DNA of 64,000 nt from Anianabacter salinae (GCF_019061145.1 NZ_JAHQZS010000001.1:1-64000), one strand, 5' to 3'. Counted from the stretch's first letter, positions 27,720 to 36,278 are shown. Numbers and translations are program-made. The notes: generated by a model not told the origin, from the sequence alone.

Positions 27720-28889
27720 TCAGAGACGGTTCAGCAGCTCTCGTGTCGGCCAGGCATCCGCGGGCAGGCCAAGCTGGACCTGCACGGCCTGCACCGCAGC
27801 GCGGGTTCCGGCGCCAAGAATGCCGTCGATGTCGCCCACGTCATAGCCCATCGCGGCCAGCTTGCGCTGTAGCGCCTTCATGTCTTCAAGCGACAGCACC
27901 GGATCGGGATTGCCCGGATTGTAGGGCGGCGCCCCCATCAGGCGGGTGGCGAAATATGCGGCCGTCGTGACGTAGACAAAGCTTTGGTTCCACTCGAACA
28001 GGGTCTCGTAGTTAGGATAGGCGATGAACGCCGGGCCCTTGCGCCCCTGCGGCAAGAGGATCGACGACGGCAGACCGTTCGCTTCGAACTGGCCCGACCG
28101 GGGCTGAACGCCCATCGCCGCCCAGTCTTGCGGTGTCTTCTTGGTGCGCAGGCCGGTCTGTGACCAGTCGAGGTTGTCGGGCACCGCTACCTCCTGCAGC
28201 CACGGCTGGTTCGGCGCCCAGCCGAAGCTGGCCAGAAGGTTCGCTCCCGACATCAGCGCGTCGGGCGCTGACTCTTTCAGCCGCACATGCCCGTCGCCGT
28301 CACCGTCGATGCCGTGGTTCAGGATGTCACCGGGCAGCATCTGGACCTGGCCGATCTCGCCCGCCCAGGCCCCGGTGGTCTGGGTCGAGAAATCGCCGCG
28401 CTTGAACAGTTCCAGCGCGGAATAGACCTGCGGCAGGAACAGCTCTGGGCGGCGGCAATCATGCGCCAACGTGATGAGCGCATCGCGCGTGTTGAAATCG
28501 CCCTGGAAGCCGCCGTAATCTGTCTCGAACGCCCAGAACGACAGAAGCATGCCCCTTGGGATGCCCCAGCGGGCATTGATCTGGTCGAAGACGCCGGAAT
28601 AGCGCTGGGCATTCGCGCGCCCTCCGTCCAGCCGGTTCTGTGAAATCAGGCGCTGGGTGAAGTCGACGAACTCCATCCGAAAGATGCCCTGCGCGCGGTC
28701 GGCGTTGATGACCGCCTGCGAATAGCTGGCAGAGGCGAAGAACTGGTCCACGACGGGACGCTCATAGCCGCGCGACAGGGCCTCGGCCTTGAGCCGCTGG
28801 ACGAAATCGCCGAACGATCCGCCGCAGCTTTGCGCGGTGGCGGTCGTGGCGGACAGGGCAAGACAGAGGGCGGCAATGGACAAACGCAT
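27720..28889 (-). CDS. Lytic murein transglycosylase, MltB type, with peptidoglycan-binding domain
   Basis: This 389-residue periplasmic protein starts with a signal peptide (MRLSIAALCLALSATTATAQ). The SLT_2 (MltB) catalytic domain covers about residues 25-310, with the catalytic Glu in SFWAFETDYGGFQGDF and family segments DFTQRLISQNRLDGGRA and WAGEIGQVQMLPGDIL. A C-terminal PG_binding_1 domain follows at about 325-389 (LQRKLAAMGYDVGDIDGILG). It cleaves glycan strands to 1,6-anhydro products during wall remodelling. No lipobox is present, so it is likely soluble rather than a lipoprotein. Confidence 0.92.
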   Translation of the reverse strand: MRLSIAALCLALSATTATAQSCGGSFGDFVQRLKAEALSRGYERPVVDQFFASASYSQAVINADRAQGIFRMEFVDFTQRLISQNRLDGGRANAQRYSGVFDQINARWGIPRGMLLSFWAFETDYGGFQGDFNTRDALITLAHDCRRPELFLPQVYSALELFKRGDFSTQTTGAWAGEIGQVQMLPGDILNHGIDGDGDGHVRLKESAPDALMSGANLLASFGWAPNQPWLQEVAVPDNLDWSQTGLRTKKTPQDWAAMGVQPRSGQFEANGLPSSILLPQGRKGPAFIAYPNYETLFEWNQSFVYVTTAAYFATRLMGAPPYNPGNPDPVLSLEDMKALQRKLAAMGYDVGDIDGILGAGTRAAVQAVQVQLGLPADAWPTRELLNRL

Positions 28890-28946
28890 ATGGGGGCCTC
28901 AAGGGGTAAAAACCGGGGTCGGCGCGACTGTAGCAGCCCCGCCCCG

Positions 28947-29855
28947 TCAGACAACCGCGATGATTGCGGCCCCCGCCAGAAGCAGCGCCCAGGCCCGCCA
29001 CATCGCACCGATCGCCTTTTCGATGTCGTCCGCGCCGGAATCGCGGCGGCCACCCGCATTGACCCAGGGATAATCGCGGGTCTGCCCGTGATAGCTGCGC
29101 GGCCCCGACAGCGCAACGCCCAGCGCGGCGGCCATCGCCGCCTCGGGCCAGCCCGCATTGGGAGAGCGGTGCAGCGGTGCATCGCGGCGGGTGATTGCCC
29201 AGCCGCCGCGTCCTGGGTGGGTCAGCAGGATCAGCGCCGCCGTCATCCGCGCGGGCACAAGGTTCAGAACATCGTCCAGCCGCGCCGCCGCCCAGCCAAA
29301 CGCCTCGTGCCGTGGGGTGCGGTAGCCGATCATGCTGTCGGCGGTGTTCACCACCTTGTAGACCAGCATCGCGGGCAGCCCGCCGATCAGGAACCAGAAC
29401 GCAGGGGCGACAACACCATCCGACAGGTTCTCGGCGGCGCTTTCGATGGCGGCGCGGGCGATGGCGGGATCGTCCATGTCCGCGGTATCGCGGCCCACGA
29501 TCATGGCAACGGCCTGCCGCCCCTCGGTGGTGGACATCCTCAGGGCATCGACAACGGCGCGGACGTGATCGACGAGGCTCCGCTGCGCCAGCAGGATCGC
29601 GGCGGCCAGCGTCTGCCACAGCCAGCCGAGCGGCAGGCTGGCGATGATCGCGCCGGTCAGCGCGGCGGCCAGCACCAGCAGCACGACGGCCCCGATGCCC
29701 TTGGCGCGGCGCGCGCTGCCGGTGTTCAGTACCCTGTCGCACCAGCCCACGGCGCGGCCCATCACGACGGCAGGATGCGGCACGCGTGACCACAGCCAGC
29801 GGGGTTCGCCCGCTATGGCATCAAGGACAAGGGCAAGGACCAGCGCCATGCTCAT
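28947..29855 (-). CDS. cobD: Adenosylcobinamide-phosphate synthase CobD/CbiB
   Basis: This 302-residue inner-membrane protein attaches the aminopropanol arm (made by CobC) to adenosylcobyrate. Four or five helices are seen. The CbiB signature EPRWLWSRVPHPAVVMGRAV is at the N-terminus, and NLSDGVVAPAFWFLIGGLPA with NTADSMIGYRTPRHEAFGW in the middle. ATG 29855 overlaps the cobC stop (ATGA), so the two are coupled. A much longer frame opens upstream but is antisense-like sequence over cobC and lacks similarity. Confidence 0.92.
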   Translation of the reverse strand: MSMALVLALVLDAIAGEPRWLWSRVPHPAVVMGRAVGWCDRVLNTGSARRAKGIGAVVLLVLAAALTGAIIASLPLGWLWQTLAAAILLAQRSLVDHVRAVVDALRMSTTEGRQAVAMIVGRDTADMDDPAIARAAIESAAENLSDGVVAPAFWFLIGGLPAMLVYKVVNTADSMIGYRTPRHEAFGWAAARLDDVLNLVPARMTAALILLTHPGRGGWAITRRDAPLHRSPNAGWPEAAMAAALGVALSGPRSYHGQTRDYPWVNAGGRRDSGADDIEKAIGAMWRAWALLLAGAAIIAVV

Positions 29856-30790
29856 GCCAGCGCCGCCTCCAGGCGCGCCCAGTCGGACGGCGCGGGCAGA
29901 CCCAGCCGCAGCCATGTGCCGGAATAGGGAAAGACGCGCGACCAGACCCGCGCGCGCGCCAGCCTGTCCTGCCAGGCCTCGGCGTTTGGCACCTTGTAGA
30001 GCCGGAACAACGGCGTTCCTCCAAGGCAATCCGCCCCCGCGCCGCGCATCAGCGCATCAAGCCGTTGCGCGTCGGTGGTCAGACGCGCGCGCGCCTCGGT
30101 CGCCCAGATGTCGTCAGCCAGTGCCCTTTGCCCGATCTCCAGCGCCGGGCCGGAGACGGGCCAGGGGCCCAGCGCCTCGGCCAGCCTGCCGATCAGCGCC
30201 GGATCACCGATGGCAAAGCCAAGTCGCAGGCCCGCCAGCCCCCAGAACTTGCCGAAGCTCTTGAGGATTACGGTGCCGGGCCGCGCCGCGAGGGCGATCA
30301 GGCTCTGTTCCGGCATCACGTCGCAAAAGCTCTCGTCGATGATCAGAAGGCGCGGATCGCCTGCCGTTGCTTCAGAGGCTGTCCAGAGCCGCCCATCGGG
30401 ATTGTTGGGATGCACGACCACGCGCGCGTCGTTGCCCGCACCCCAACCCGCTGCGCGGAAGGCAGCGCCGTGCTCGTTGTAGGTCGGGCCGGGAATGTCG
30501 ACGCCTCCCACAGGCACCAGCGCCGGTAGTCGCGCAATGGCAGCCGACGCGCCGGGCACGGCCAGAACCGAAGCCTCTGGCGGCACGTTCCACAGGCTGC
30601 GGGCGGCGGCGACCAGTGCCGCTTGCGCGCCGCTGTCAGGCAGCGCCGTCCAGGACCGCACCGGGATGTCGCCCACCGGATAGGGCACCGGGTTGATCCC
30701 TGTCGACAGGTCGATCCAGTCCCCGCGCGTCCCGCCCCATCGCGCGATGGCGGCGTCAAGGCCGCCGCCATGATCGCGCGGCGCGCTCAT
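29852..30790 (-). CDS. cobC: Threonine-phosphate decarboxylase CobC/CobD-type aminotransferase
   Basis: A 312-residue fold-type I PLP enzyme (class I/II aminotransferase family) that makes (R)-1-amino-2-propanol phosphate or an equivalent for the nucleotide loop. It opens with GGGLDAAIARWGG and DLSTGINPVPYPVGDIP, typical for this family. The PLP-binding lysine is in ILKSFGKFWGLAGLRLGFAI. Within the trio DUF1636-cobC-cobD it overlaps both neighbours by 4 bp. The proteobacterial CobC name is used here; the Salmonella name for this step is CobD. Confidence 0.9.
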   Translation of the reverse strand: MSAPRDHGGGLDAAIARWGGTRGDWIDLSTGINPVPYPVGDIPVRSWTALPDSGAQAALVAAARSLWNVPPEASVLAVPGASAAIARLPALVPVGGVDIPGPTYNEHGAAFRAAGWGAGNDARVVVHPNNPDGRLWTASEATAGDPRLLIIDESFCDVMPEQSLIALAARPGTVILKSFGKFWGLAGLRLGFAIGDPALIGRLAEALGPWPVSGPALEIGQRALADDIWATEARARLTTDAQRLDALMRGAGADCLGGTPLFRLYKVPNAEAWQDRLARARVWSRVFPYSGTWLRLGLPAPSDWARLEAALA

Positions 30791-31155
30791 TCTTCGGGAA
30801 GGGGCTGGTGCCGGGTGATGAAATGACCTTTGACGCCTTCGGGCCACTGGCGATAGGGCACCTGCCCGGTCTCGCTTTCGGCATGCAGCAGCGCATAGCC
30901 GACGATGGCCGCCGCCGCGTCCTCGGCAGGCTCGAACCGGCCGAGCGTGTAGCAAAGCTTGTCCCGCGCCTGCACGGTGACGTTGCAACCATGCGTGCAG
31001 CCCATCGTGCAGGACACCCGCCGCGTGCGCAGGGGCGTGCCGCTGGCCTGCGCCTCGACCAGGGCGGCCAGCGCCTCGCCATCGGTATGCGGTTGCGCGG
31101 CGGCGTCCCAGCCTTCGCGCTTGCAGGTGTCGCAGATCGTGATCCAGGTGCTCAT
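30787..31155 (-). CDS. DUF1636 small cysteine-rich protein linked to B12 genes
   Basis: A 122-residue protein with a CxxC at the N-terminus (TICDTCKREGW) and a second cluster, RVSCTMGCTHGCNVTVQ. This matches DUF1636, a thioredoxin-like ferredoxin-type family that is regularly encoded next to cobalamin genes in alphaproteobacteria. The four cysteines could hold a metal or an Fe-S cluster. The function is unknown. The gene is first in the operon, and its stop overlaps the cobC start. Confidence 0.8.
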   Translation of the reverse strand: MSTWITICDTCKREGWDAAAQPHTDGEALAALVEAQASGTPLRTRRVSCTMGCTHGCNVTVQARDKLCYTLGRFEPAEDAAAAIVGYALLHAESETGQVPYRQWPEGVKGHFITRHQPLPEE

Positions 31156-31289
31156 GCCCTGCCTTCAAACGGATTCGCGGCTTGTCCACAAGTCATCTTG
31201 CTGCCCCGCGATTCCGTTAACGCTTTGTTAGGACCTGTGACCGATCACCTGAGGCGGGGTGCGCCAAGAACTGGCGCTTGTGGTGTGCG

Positions 31290-31655
31290 ATGACTGTCCT
31301 GATCGTCGAAACTGACGCGGCGCTTGCCGCGCTGTGGGCGGGCCACCTGATCCGGGGCGGCGCGGAGGTCGAGATCGCGCTGACGGCTGAGGCCGCCATC
31401 GACAGATTGGCGCTCGGGCCGGTCGACGGGCTTCTGGTCGACCTCGAGCTTGGGTCCGGCAGCGCCATCGCCGTCGCCGACATGGCGCGCTATCGCTGGC
31501 CTGCAGCGCGCATCGTGGTGGTCACGCGCCGCAGGTTCTTTTCCGACGGGTCGATCTTTTCGCTGATCCCGAACGCCAGCGCGTTCCTGCATTCCGACAC
31601 GCCGCCCGAGGATCTGGCCGCCGTTGTCAGTCATTGCTGCGCGGCGGTGTCCTGA
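31290..31655 (+). CDS. Stand-alone response-regulator receiver-like protein
   Basis: A 121-residue protein consisting only of a CheY-like domain. It starts TVLIVETDAALAALW, with the phospho-acceptor candidate Asp51 in LLVDLELGSGS and the conserved Thr after strand 4 (IVVVTRRR). The usual Lys after strand 5 is replaced by His (SAFLHSD), and only part of the acidic pocket is present, so phosphorylation may be weak or absent. No kinase is nearby. ATG 31290 is preferred; an ATG at 31278 is also in frame. It abuts the convergent GST-family gene without a gap. Confidence 0.72.
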   Translation: MTVLIVETDAALAALWAGHLIRGGAEVEIALTAEAAIDRLALGPVDGLLVDLELGSGSAIAVADMARYRWPAARIVVVTRRRFFSDGSIFSLIPNASAFLHSDTPPEDLAAVVSHCCAAVS

Positions 31656-32630
31656 TCAGCCCCGCCCGTGCGAGGCGTCCAGATCCAGCGCCGCCGTGAT
31701 CGGCACGATCCGGTGCGGATTGATGCTGTCATGGCTGTAATAATAGTGCTGGACGATATGGTCGAAATGCACCGTCTCGCGCACGCCGGGCCATTGGAAC
31801 AGCTCTTTCGTATAGCCCCAGAGGTTCGGATAGTCTGTGATCCGGTGTTTGTTGCACTTGAAATGGGTGTGATAGACCTTGTCGAAGCGGATCAGCGTCG
31901 TGAACAGTCGCCAGTCGGCCTCGGTGATGCGATCGCCCATCAGGTAGCGGTTTTCGGACAGGATGCCCTCGATCCAGTCAAGGCTGTCGAACAGCGGCCC
32001 GACCGCCTCGTCGTATCCAGCTTGCGCGCGGGCGAAGCCGGACTTGTAGACGCCATTGTTCACGGTGTCGTAGATGCGGGCGTTCACCGGTTCGATGGCG
32101 TCGCGCAACTCTTGCGGCCAGTAGTCGTCAGTATTGCCAGTGATCCCGTCGAAGGCGGAGTTCAGCATCCGGATGATCTCGGCGGATTCGTTCGACACGA
32201 TCGTTTCGCGCTCGGTGTCCCACAGGACCGGCACCGTGACGCGGCCCGAGATGTCGGGATCGGCCTTGGTGTAGATGTCGCGCATGAACGGCAGGCCATG
32301 CAGCTTGTCCCCTGTCGCGCCGTCGAAATCCGTCTCGAAGGTCCAGCCGTCGTCCAGCATGTAGGGATGCACGACCGACACGCCGATATGATCCGTCAGG
32401 CCCTTCAGCGCGCGAAAGATCAGCGCGCGGTGCGCCCAGGGGCAGGCGTAGGACACATAGATATGATAGCGCCCGCTTTCCGCCTTGAACCCGCCTTCGC
32501 CGGACGGTCCGGCGGACCCGTCTGCGGTGATCCAGTTGCGGAACTTTGTGGTCGAGCGAACAAAGCGCCCGTCCTTCTGGTATGTCTCCAGTCCGGTCGG
32601 CTTCCAGTCGCCGTTGACAAGTTCGCCCAT
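31656..32630 (-). CDS. Glutathionyl-hydroquinone reductase (YqjG/ECM4-type GST)
   Basis: This 324-residue Xi-class glutathione transferase reduces glutathionyl-hydroquinones. The catalytic Cys is in HIYVSYACPWAHRALIF at about residue 63. Other family segments are KFRNWITADG near the N-terminus, VPVLWDTERETIVSNESAEI, and the C-terminal domain with YPNLWGYTKELFQWPGV and HYYYSHDSINPHRIVP. The start at ATG 32630 (MGELVNGDW) matches the family; the upstream in-frame ATG at 32762 lies in the leader of the divergent B12 operon. Confidence 0.9.
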   Translation of the reverse strand: MGELVNGDWKPTGLETYQKDGRFVRSTTKFRNWITADGSAGPSGEGGFKAESGRYHIYVSYACPWAHRALIFRALKGLTDHIGVSVVHPYMLDDGWTFETDFDGATGDKLHGLPFMRDIYTKADPDISGRVTVPVLWDTERETIVSNESAEIIRMLNSAFDGITGNTDDYWPQELRDAIEPVNARIYDTVNNGVYKSGFARAQAGYDEAVGPLFDSLDWIEGILSENRYLMGDRITEADWRLFTTLIRFDKVYHTHFKCNKHRITDYPNLWGYTKELFQWPGVRETVHFDHIVQHYYYSHDSINPHRIVPITAALDLDASHGRG

Positions 32631-32644
32631 GTTCAACCCTCCGA

Positions 32645-32923
32645 TGCCATGTTGTCGCAGGAGGTAGGCCTGCGCCGTCCCCGTGAAAAGGAGTGCGGCG
32701 GCGCATCCGCCCTGCGCCACCGCACATGCACCGCAAAGCGTCGCGAATCCGTTTGCGGGCAAGGGGGGGCATCCCTATACCGGGGGCAGACGACGCCCCG
32801 GACCGGGGCCGGAGAGGTGGCCAAAGCCGCGCCGACCCAGACCGGGGGCACGCTTTGGCATCGTCGGACCCCCGCCGCACCTCACGGCCCGCCTTTGCGT
32901 GACCGAGACTAGGGAGACCTGCG
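32645..32923 (+). promoter_or_regulatory. Structured leader of the cbiX-cobM operon, possibly a divergent cobalamin riboswitch
   Basis: The 290-bp gap before the B12 operon is rich in complementary segments: GAGGTG with CACCTC, CGACG with CGTCG, and CCAAAGC with GCTTTGG. Near the 5' end GTGAAAAGGAGTGCGGCGG resembles the start of a B12 aptamer. At the 3' end TGACCGAGACTAGGGAGACC resembles the closing element of one (compare GACCCGCGAGCCAGGAGACC in the riboswitch at 22572-22762). The universal core CCGCAACTGTAAGCGG and GCCACTGG were not found intact. The identification is therefore tentative; a different structured leader is possible. Confidence 0.35.
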
Positions 32924-33172
32924 GTGAAAGCCATCCTTGCCACGACAGCGACCATTCTTGCCCCCGTCGCCGCGACCGCCCATCCCGGGCACCTGGTCGA
33001 GGCCGCCGGGCACAATCACTGGCTGGCAGGCGCTGCCATCGCCGCAGCGGCGGCCATCGCCCTTGCCGCCGCGATCCGGCGTGGCAGCAGAAGTGCAGAC
33101 GCGAAGAGTGACGCCGAGGATGCGGACGCCGAGGCCGAGGACGACACCGCGCCCGAGGATGCCCACGCATGA
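32924..33172 (+). CDS. Small membrane protein heading the B12 operon (DUF6732-like)
   Basis: This 82-residue protein has a signal-like N-terminus (ILATTATILAPVAATAHPGH), a His-containing stretch HPGHLVEAAGHNHWL after the likely cleavage site, one membrane helix (GAAIAAAAAIALAAAI) and an acidic tail. It looks like the small DUF6732-type proteins found in Rhodobacteraceae cobalamin operons, though I am not certain of that family. The histidines suggest periplasmic metal binding, perhaps cobalt. GTG 32924 follows AGGGAG by 7 bases. Its stop overlaps the cbiX start as ATGA. Confidence 0.7.
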   Translation: MKAILATTATILAPVAATAHPGHLVEAAGHNHWLAGAAIAAAAAIALAAAIRRGSRSADAKSDAEDADAEAEDDTAPEDAHA

Positions 33173-34401
33173 AGACTGGTATCAAGACTGGCATGAAGAC
33201 GGGCATGAAGACGGGCGTGATGATCTGCGGCCACGGCTCGCGCAGCCAGGCCGCTGTCGACGAGTTCAAGGTACTCGCTGAAAAGCTGCCCGCGTTCCTT
33301 CCTGACGATTGGGAAACCGACTACGGCTATCTTGAATTCGCCAATCCGGTGATCCGCGACGGGCTGGACCGCCTGCGGGACAAGGGGTGCGAGCGCATCC
33401 TTGCCGTGCCCGGTATGCTGTTCGCCGCGATGCACGCCAAGAACGACATTCCCACGGTGCTGAACACCTATGCTGCGGCGCATGACGTCGAGGTCCGCTA
33501 TGGGCGCGAGCTTGGCGTCGACCCCAAGATGATCGCCGCCGCTGGGGCGCGTGTGCAAGAGGCCGTGGATCGCGCCAACGCCGACCTGGGCGAGCTGCCC
33601 TTGCACGACACCTGCCTTGTGGTGATCGGACGCGGCGCGTCCGACCCCGATGCCAACGCCAACGTAGCCAAGATCGCCCGGATGCTGTGGGAAGGCATGG
33701 GGTTCGGCTGGTGCTCGGTCGGGTATTCCGGCGTCACCTTTCCGCTGGTCGAGCCGTGCCTGCAACATGTCGCGCGGCTGGGCTACAAGCGGGTGATCGT
33801 GTTCCCGTATTTCCTGTTCACCGGCATCCTGATCGACCGCATTTACGGCTTCACCGACCGCGTGGCGGCAGAGAACCCCGGCATCCAGTTCGTCAAGGCC
33901 GGTTATCTGAACGATCATCCCAAGGTGCTGGAAACCTTCGCCGAGCGTGTGCTGGAAATCGCGGGCAACGCCGCCATCCCCAATTGCGGTGTCTGCGCCT
34001 ACCGCGAGCAGGTGCTGGCGCTGGCCAATGGCGAGCATCGCCATATCCGGGCCGAGGATCGCCGCCACCCCGCCTTTGCCGACATGCCGCCGCCGACTTG
34101 CGTGCTTTGCAAGTACCGCACGCAGGTTCTGGGGTTCGAGGCCGAGGTCGGCGCGGTGCAGGAAAGCCATCACCACCATGTCGAGGGGCAGGGGGCGTCC
34201 GCGCCGGGATCGAACGTCGCCCATTGCGCGCTTTGCGACAGCTTTTGCACGGGGATGTGCCGACTGACCGCGCAGGAGACGCACCACCATCATCATCACC
34301 ACGATCACGACCACGACGATCATCACCACCATCACCACGCCAGCTATCCCCATGCCGCGCATCCGCTTGGCCCGGAAAGCGTGCGCAAGGCCAAGGCCTA
34401 G
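33169..34401 (+). CDS. cbiX: CbiX-type sirohydrochlorin cobaltochelatase with Cys/His-rich tail
   Basis: This 410-residue chelatase has two CbiX half-domains: one starting VMICGHGSRSQAAVDEF (residues 17-33) and a second containing FPYFLFTGILIDRIYGF. It would insert Co2+ into sirohydrochlorin or a related tetrapyrrole. The C-terminus is unusual: CxxC at 273-276 (CGVCAYR), CxxC at 311-314 (CVLCKYR), a cluster at 353-364 (CALCDSFCTGMC), then an alternating His/Asp tail from about 371. Similar Cys and His tails in long CbiX proteins bind an Fe-S cluster and metal. The N-terminus repeats MKTG three times and IKTG once, so several ATG starts are possible (33169, 33193, 33205, 33220). Confidence 0.87.
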   Translation: MKTGIKTGMKTGMKTGVMICGHGSRSQAAVDEFKVLAEKLPAFLPDDWETDYGYLEFANPVIRDGLDRLRDKGCERILAVPGMLFAAMHAKNDIPTVLNTYAAAHDVEVRYGRELGVDPKMIAAAGARVQEAVDRANADLGELPLHDTCLVVIGRGASDPDANANVAKIARMLWEGMGFGWCSVGYSGVTFPLVEPCLQHVARLGYKRVIVFPYFLFTGILIDRIYGFTDRVAAENPGIQFVKAGYLNDHPKVLETFAERVLEIAGNAAIPNCGVCAYREQVLALANGEHRHIRAEDRRHPAFADMPPPTCVLCKYRTQVLGFEAEVGAVQESHHHHVEGQGASAPGSNVAHCALCDSFCTGMCRLTAQETHHHHHHHDHDHDDHHHHHHASYPHAAHPLGPESVRKAKA

Positions 34402-34409
34402 ACCCGGTG

Positions 34410-35048
34410 ATGCGCCCCTATGAGCGTGACCCCGCCGCGATCTACGCGCAAAGCTTTCGCACCGTGCGCGACGAGGCGCGGCTGGACCGGTTTCCGGCCG
34501 GGCTCGACCTCTTGGCCATTCGGGTGATCCACGCGTGCGGCATGGTCGATGTTGCGGACAGGCTGGCGTTCTCGAAAGACGCCTTTGCCGCCGGACAAGC
34601 GGCGCTGGCAGGAGGCGCGCCGATCCTGTGCGACGCCGAGATGGTCGGCGCCGGGATCATCCGCGCCCGGCTGCCTGCGCAGAACGAGGTGATCGTGACG
34701 CTGAACGACCCGCGCGTCGCGGGTATGGCGAAGGATCTTGAAACGACACGCTCTGCCGCCGCGGTCGATCTGTGGCGGGACCGTCTGGGCGGCGCCGTGG
34801 TCGCCATCGGCAATGCGCCGACCGCCCTGTTTCACCTTCTGGACCGGCTGGATCAGGGCTGGCCGAAGCCTGCCGTGATCCTCGGCTTTCCGGTCGGCTT
34901 TGTCGGGGCGGCGGAATCCAAGGCGGAACTTGCGCTGAACCCGCGCGGCTGCGACTTCGTCGCCCTGCGCGGGCGGCGCGGCGGGTCGGCGATGGCCTCG
35001 GCGGCGGTGAACGCACTGGCGGCTGGACTGCCAGAGGAGGGTGCATGA
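34410..35048 (+). CDS. cobH: Precorrin-8X methylmutase CobH
   Basis: This 212-residue enzyme moves the C-11 methyl group to C-12, giving hydrogenobyrinate. The CbiC/CobH family is recognised by YERDPAAIYAQSFRTVRDEA at the start, the active-site His in AIRVIHACGMVDVAD, ILCDAEMVGAGI in the middle, and VILGFPVGFVGAAESKAEL near the end. The ATG at 34410 lies 8 bp after the cbiX stop. cobL follows 27 bp downstream. Confidence 0.93.
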   Translation: MRPYERDPAAIYAQSFRTVRDEARLDRFPAGLDLLAIRVIHACGMVDVADRLAFSKDAFAAGQAALAGGAPILCDAEMVGAGIIRARLPAQNEVIVTLNDPRVAGMAKDLETTRSAAAVDLWRDRLGGAVVAIGNAPTALFHLLDRLDQGWPKPAVILGFPVGFVGAAESKAELALNPRGCDFVALRGRRGGSAMASAAVNALAAGLPEEGA

Positions 35049-35075
35049 GTGTCCTGACCAATCTGGAGATCGCGG

Positions 35076-36278
35076 ATGTCTGAGGCCTGGCTGCATATCG
35101 TCGGCATCGGCGAAGACGGCATGGATGGGCTGAACCCTGCCACCCGCGCCATCGTCGAGGCGGCCGAAGTTCTGATAGGCGGCGATCGCCACCACGGGCT
35201 GTCGGCGGATGTCACGGCGGAGCGGCTGGCCTGGCCGCATCCGTTCGACGCGCTTATCGAAACGCTGAAATCCCTCAAGGGCCGCCGTGTCGTGGTGCTG
35301 GCCACCGGAGATCCCCTGTGGTTCTCGGTCGGTGCGCGGATCGGGCGCGCGCTGCCGCCGTCCGAGATCGTGTTTCACCCGCAGTTGTCCGCCTTCCAGC
35401 TGGCCGCCGCCCGCATGGGCTGGAGCCTTGCGGACGTCGAGACGCTGACGGTGCATGGCCGCCCCGTCGAGCAGATGATCGCCTTCATCCAGCCTGACCA
35501 GCGGCTTCTGATCCTGACCACCGGTGAAGAGACGCCGGGCCAGATCGCGCGTTTCCTGACCGAGCGCGGCTTTGGCAAGTCGCCGATGACGGTGCTGGCC
35601 GCGATGGGCGGCGAGGCCGAGGCGCGGTTCGACGGGATCGCGGAAAGCTGGTCGCACGACGTGCCCGCGTTCAACACGCTGGCGGTGGATTGCGTGGCGG
35701 CGCCCGACGCGGCGCTGATGCCGCGCGTGCCGGGGCTGTCGGATGATCTGTTCACCCATGACGGCACGATGACCAAGCAAGAGGTCCGCGCGGTCACGGT
35801 CGCCAAGCTGATGCCGATGCGCGGCGCGCTCTTGTGGGACATCGGGACGGGCTGCGGATCGGTGGCGGTCGAATGGATGCGCGCGGCGCATTACGCCCGC
35901 GCCATCGGGATTGAACCGCGCGCCGACCGCCGTGCCATGGCTGCCGCCAACGCGCTCGCGCTGGGTGCGCCCAAGCTGGAACTGATCGAGGGCGAGGCGC
36001 CCGCCGCGCTGAACGGTCTGCCTGCGCCCGACGCGATCTTCGTCGGCGGGGGGCTGTCCGAGGAAGTGTTCGACGCCGCTTGGGGCGCGCTCAAGCCGCT
36101 GGGGCGGCTGGTGGCGAATGCCGTGACGCTTGAATCCGAAGCCGTGCTGTTCGCGCTGCACCAGCGCCACGGCGGGCAGCTTGTCAAGCTGATGACCCAG
36201 CGGGCCGAGCCGGTCGGCTCGCTTACAGGCTGGCGGGCGTTCATGCCCGTGACCCAGTGGAGCCTTGTGAAACGATGA
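35076..36278 (+). CDS. cobL: Precorrin-6B C5,15-methyltransferase (decarboxylating) CobL
   Basis: A 400-residue bifunctional enzyme. The N-terminal CbiE-type tetrapyrrole methylase domain (residues 1-200) starts WLHIVGIGEDGMDGLNP and includes LATGDPLWFSVGARIGRAL. The C-terminal CbiT domain has an SAM-binding loop, DIGTGCGSVAVEWMR, at residue 255 on, followed by GIEPRADRRAMAAANALALG. It methylates C-5 and C-15 and decarboxylates the C-12 acetate. The stop overlaps the cobI start (ATGA). Confidence 0.93.
   Translation: MSEAWLHIVGIGEDGMDGLNPATRAIVEAAEVLIGGDRHHGLSADVTAERLAWPHPFDALIETLKSLKGRRVVVLATGDPLWFSVGARIGRALPPSEIVFHPQLSAFQLAAARMGWSLADVETLTVHGRPVEQMIAFIQPDQRLLILTTGEETPGQIARFLTERGFGKSPMTVLAAMGGEAEARFDGIAESWSHDVPAFNTLAVDCVAAPDAALMPRVPGLSDDLFTHDGTMTKQEVRAVTVAKLMPMRGALLWDIGTGCGSVAVEWMRAAHYARAIGIEPRADRRAMAAANALALGAPKLELIEGEAPAALNGLPAPDAIFVGGGLSEEVFDAAWGALKPLGRLVANAVTLESEAVLFALHQRHGGQLVKLMTQRAEPVGSLTGWRAFMPVTQWSLVKR

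Noticed and set aside
33169-34401. Histidine-rich tail of CbiX as an engineered purification tag
   Set aside because: The stretch is a mixed His/Asp run continuing into further sequence and is typical of natural metal-binding tails in chelatases and CobW proteins.
35045-35083. A 12-codon frame (MSVLTNLEIADV) between cobH and cobL
   Set aside because: It starts inside the cobH stop and ends inside the start of cobL; it is too short to support as a gene and no leader-peptide feature is seen.
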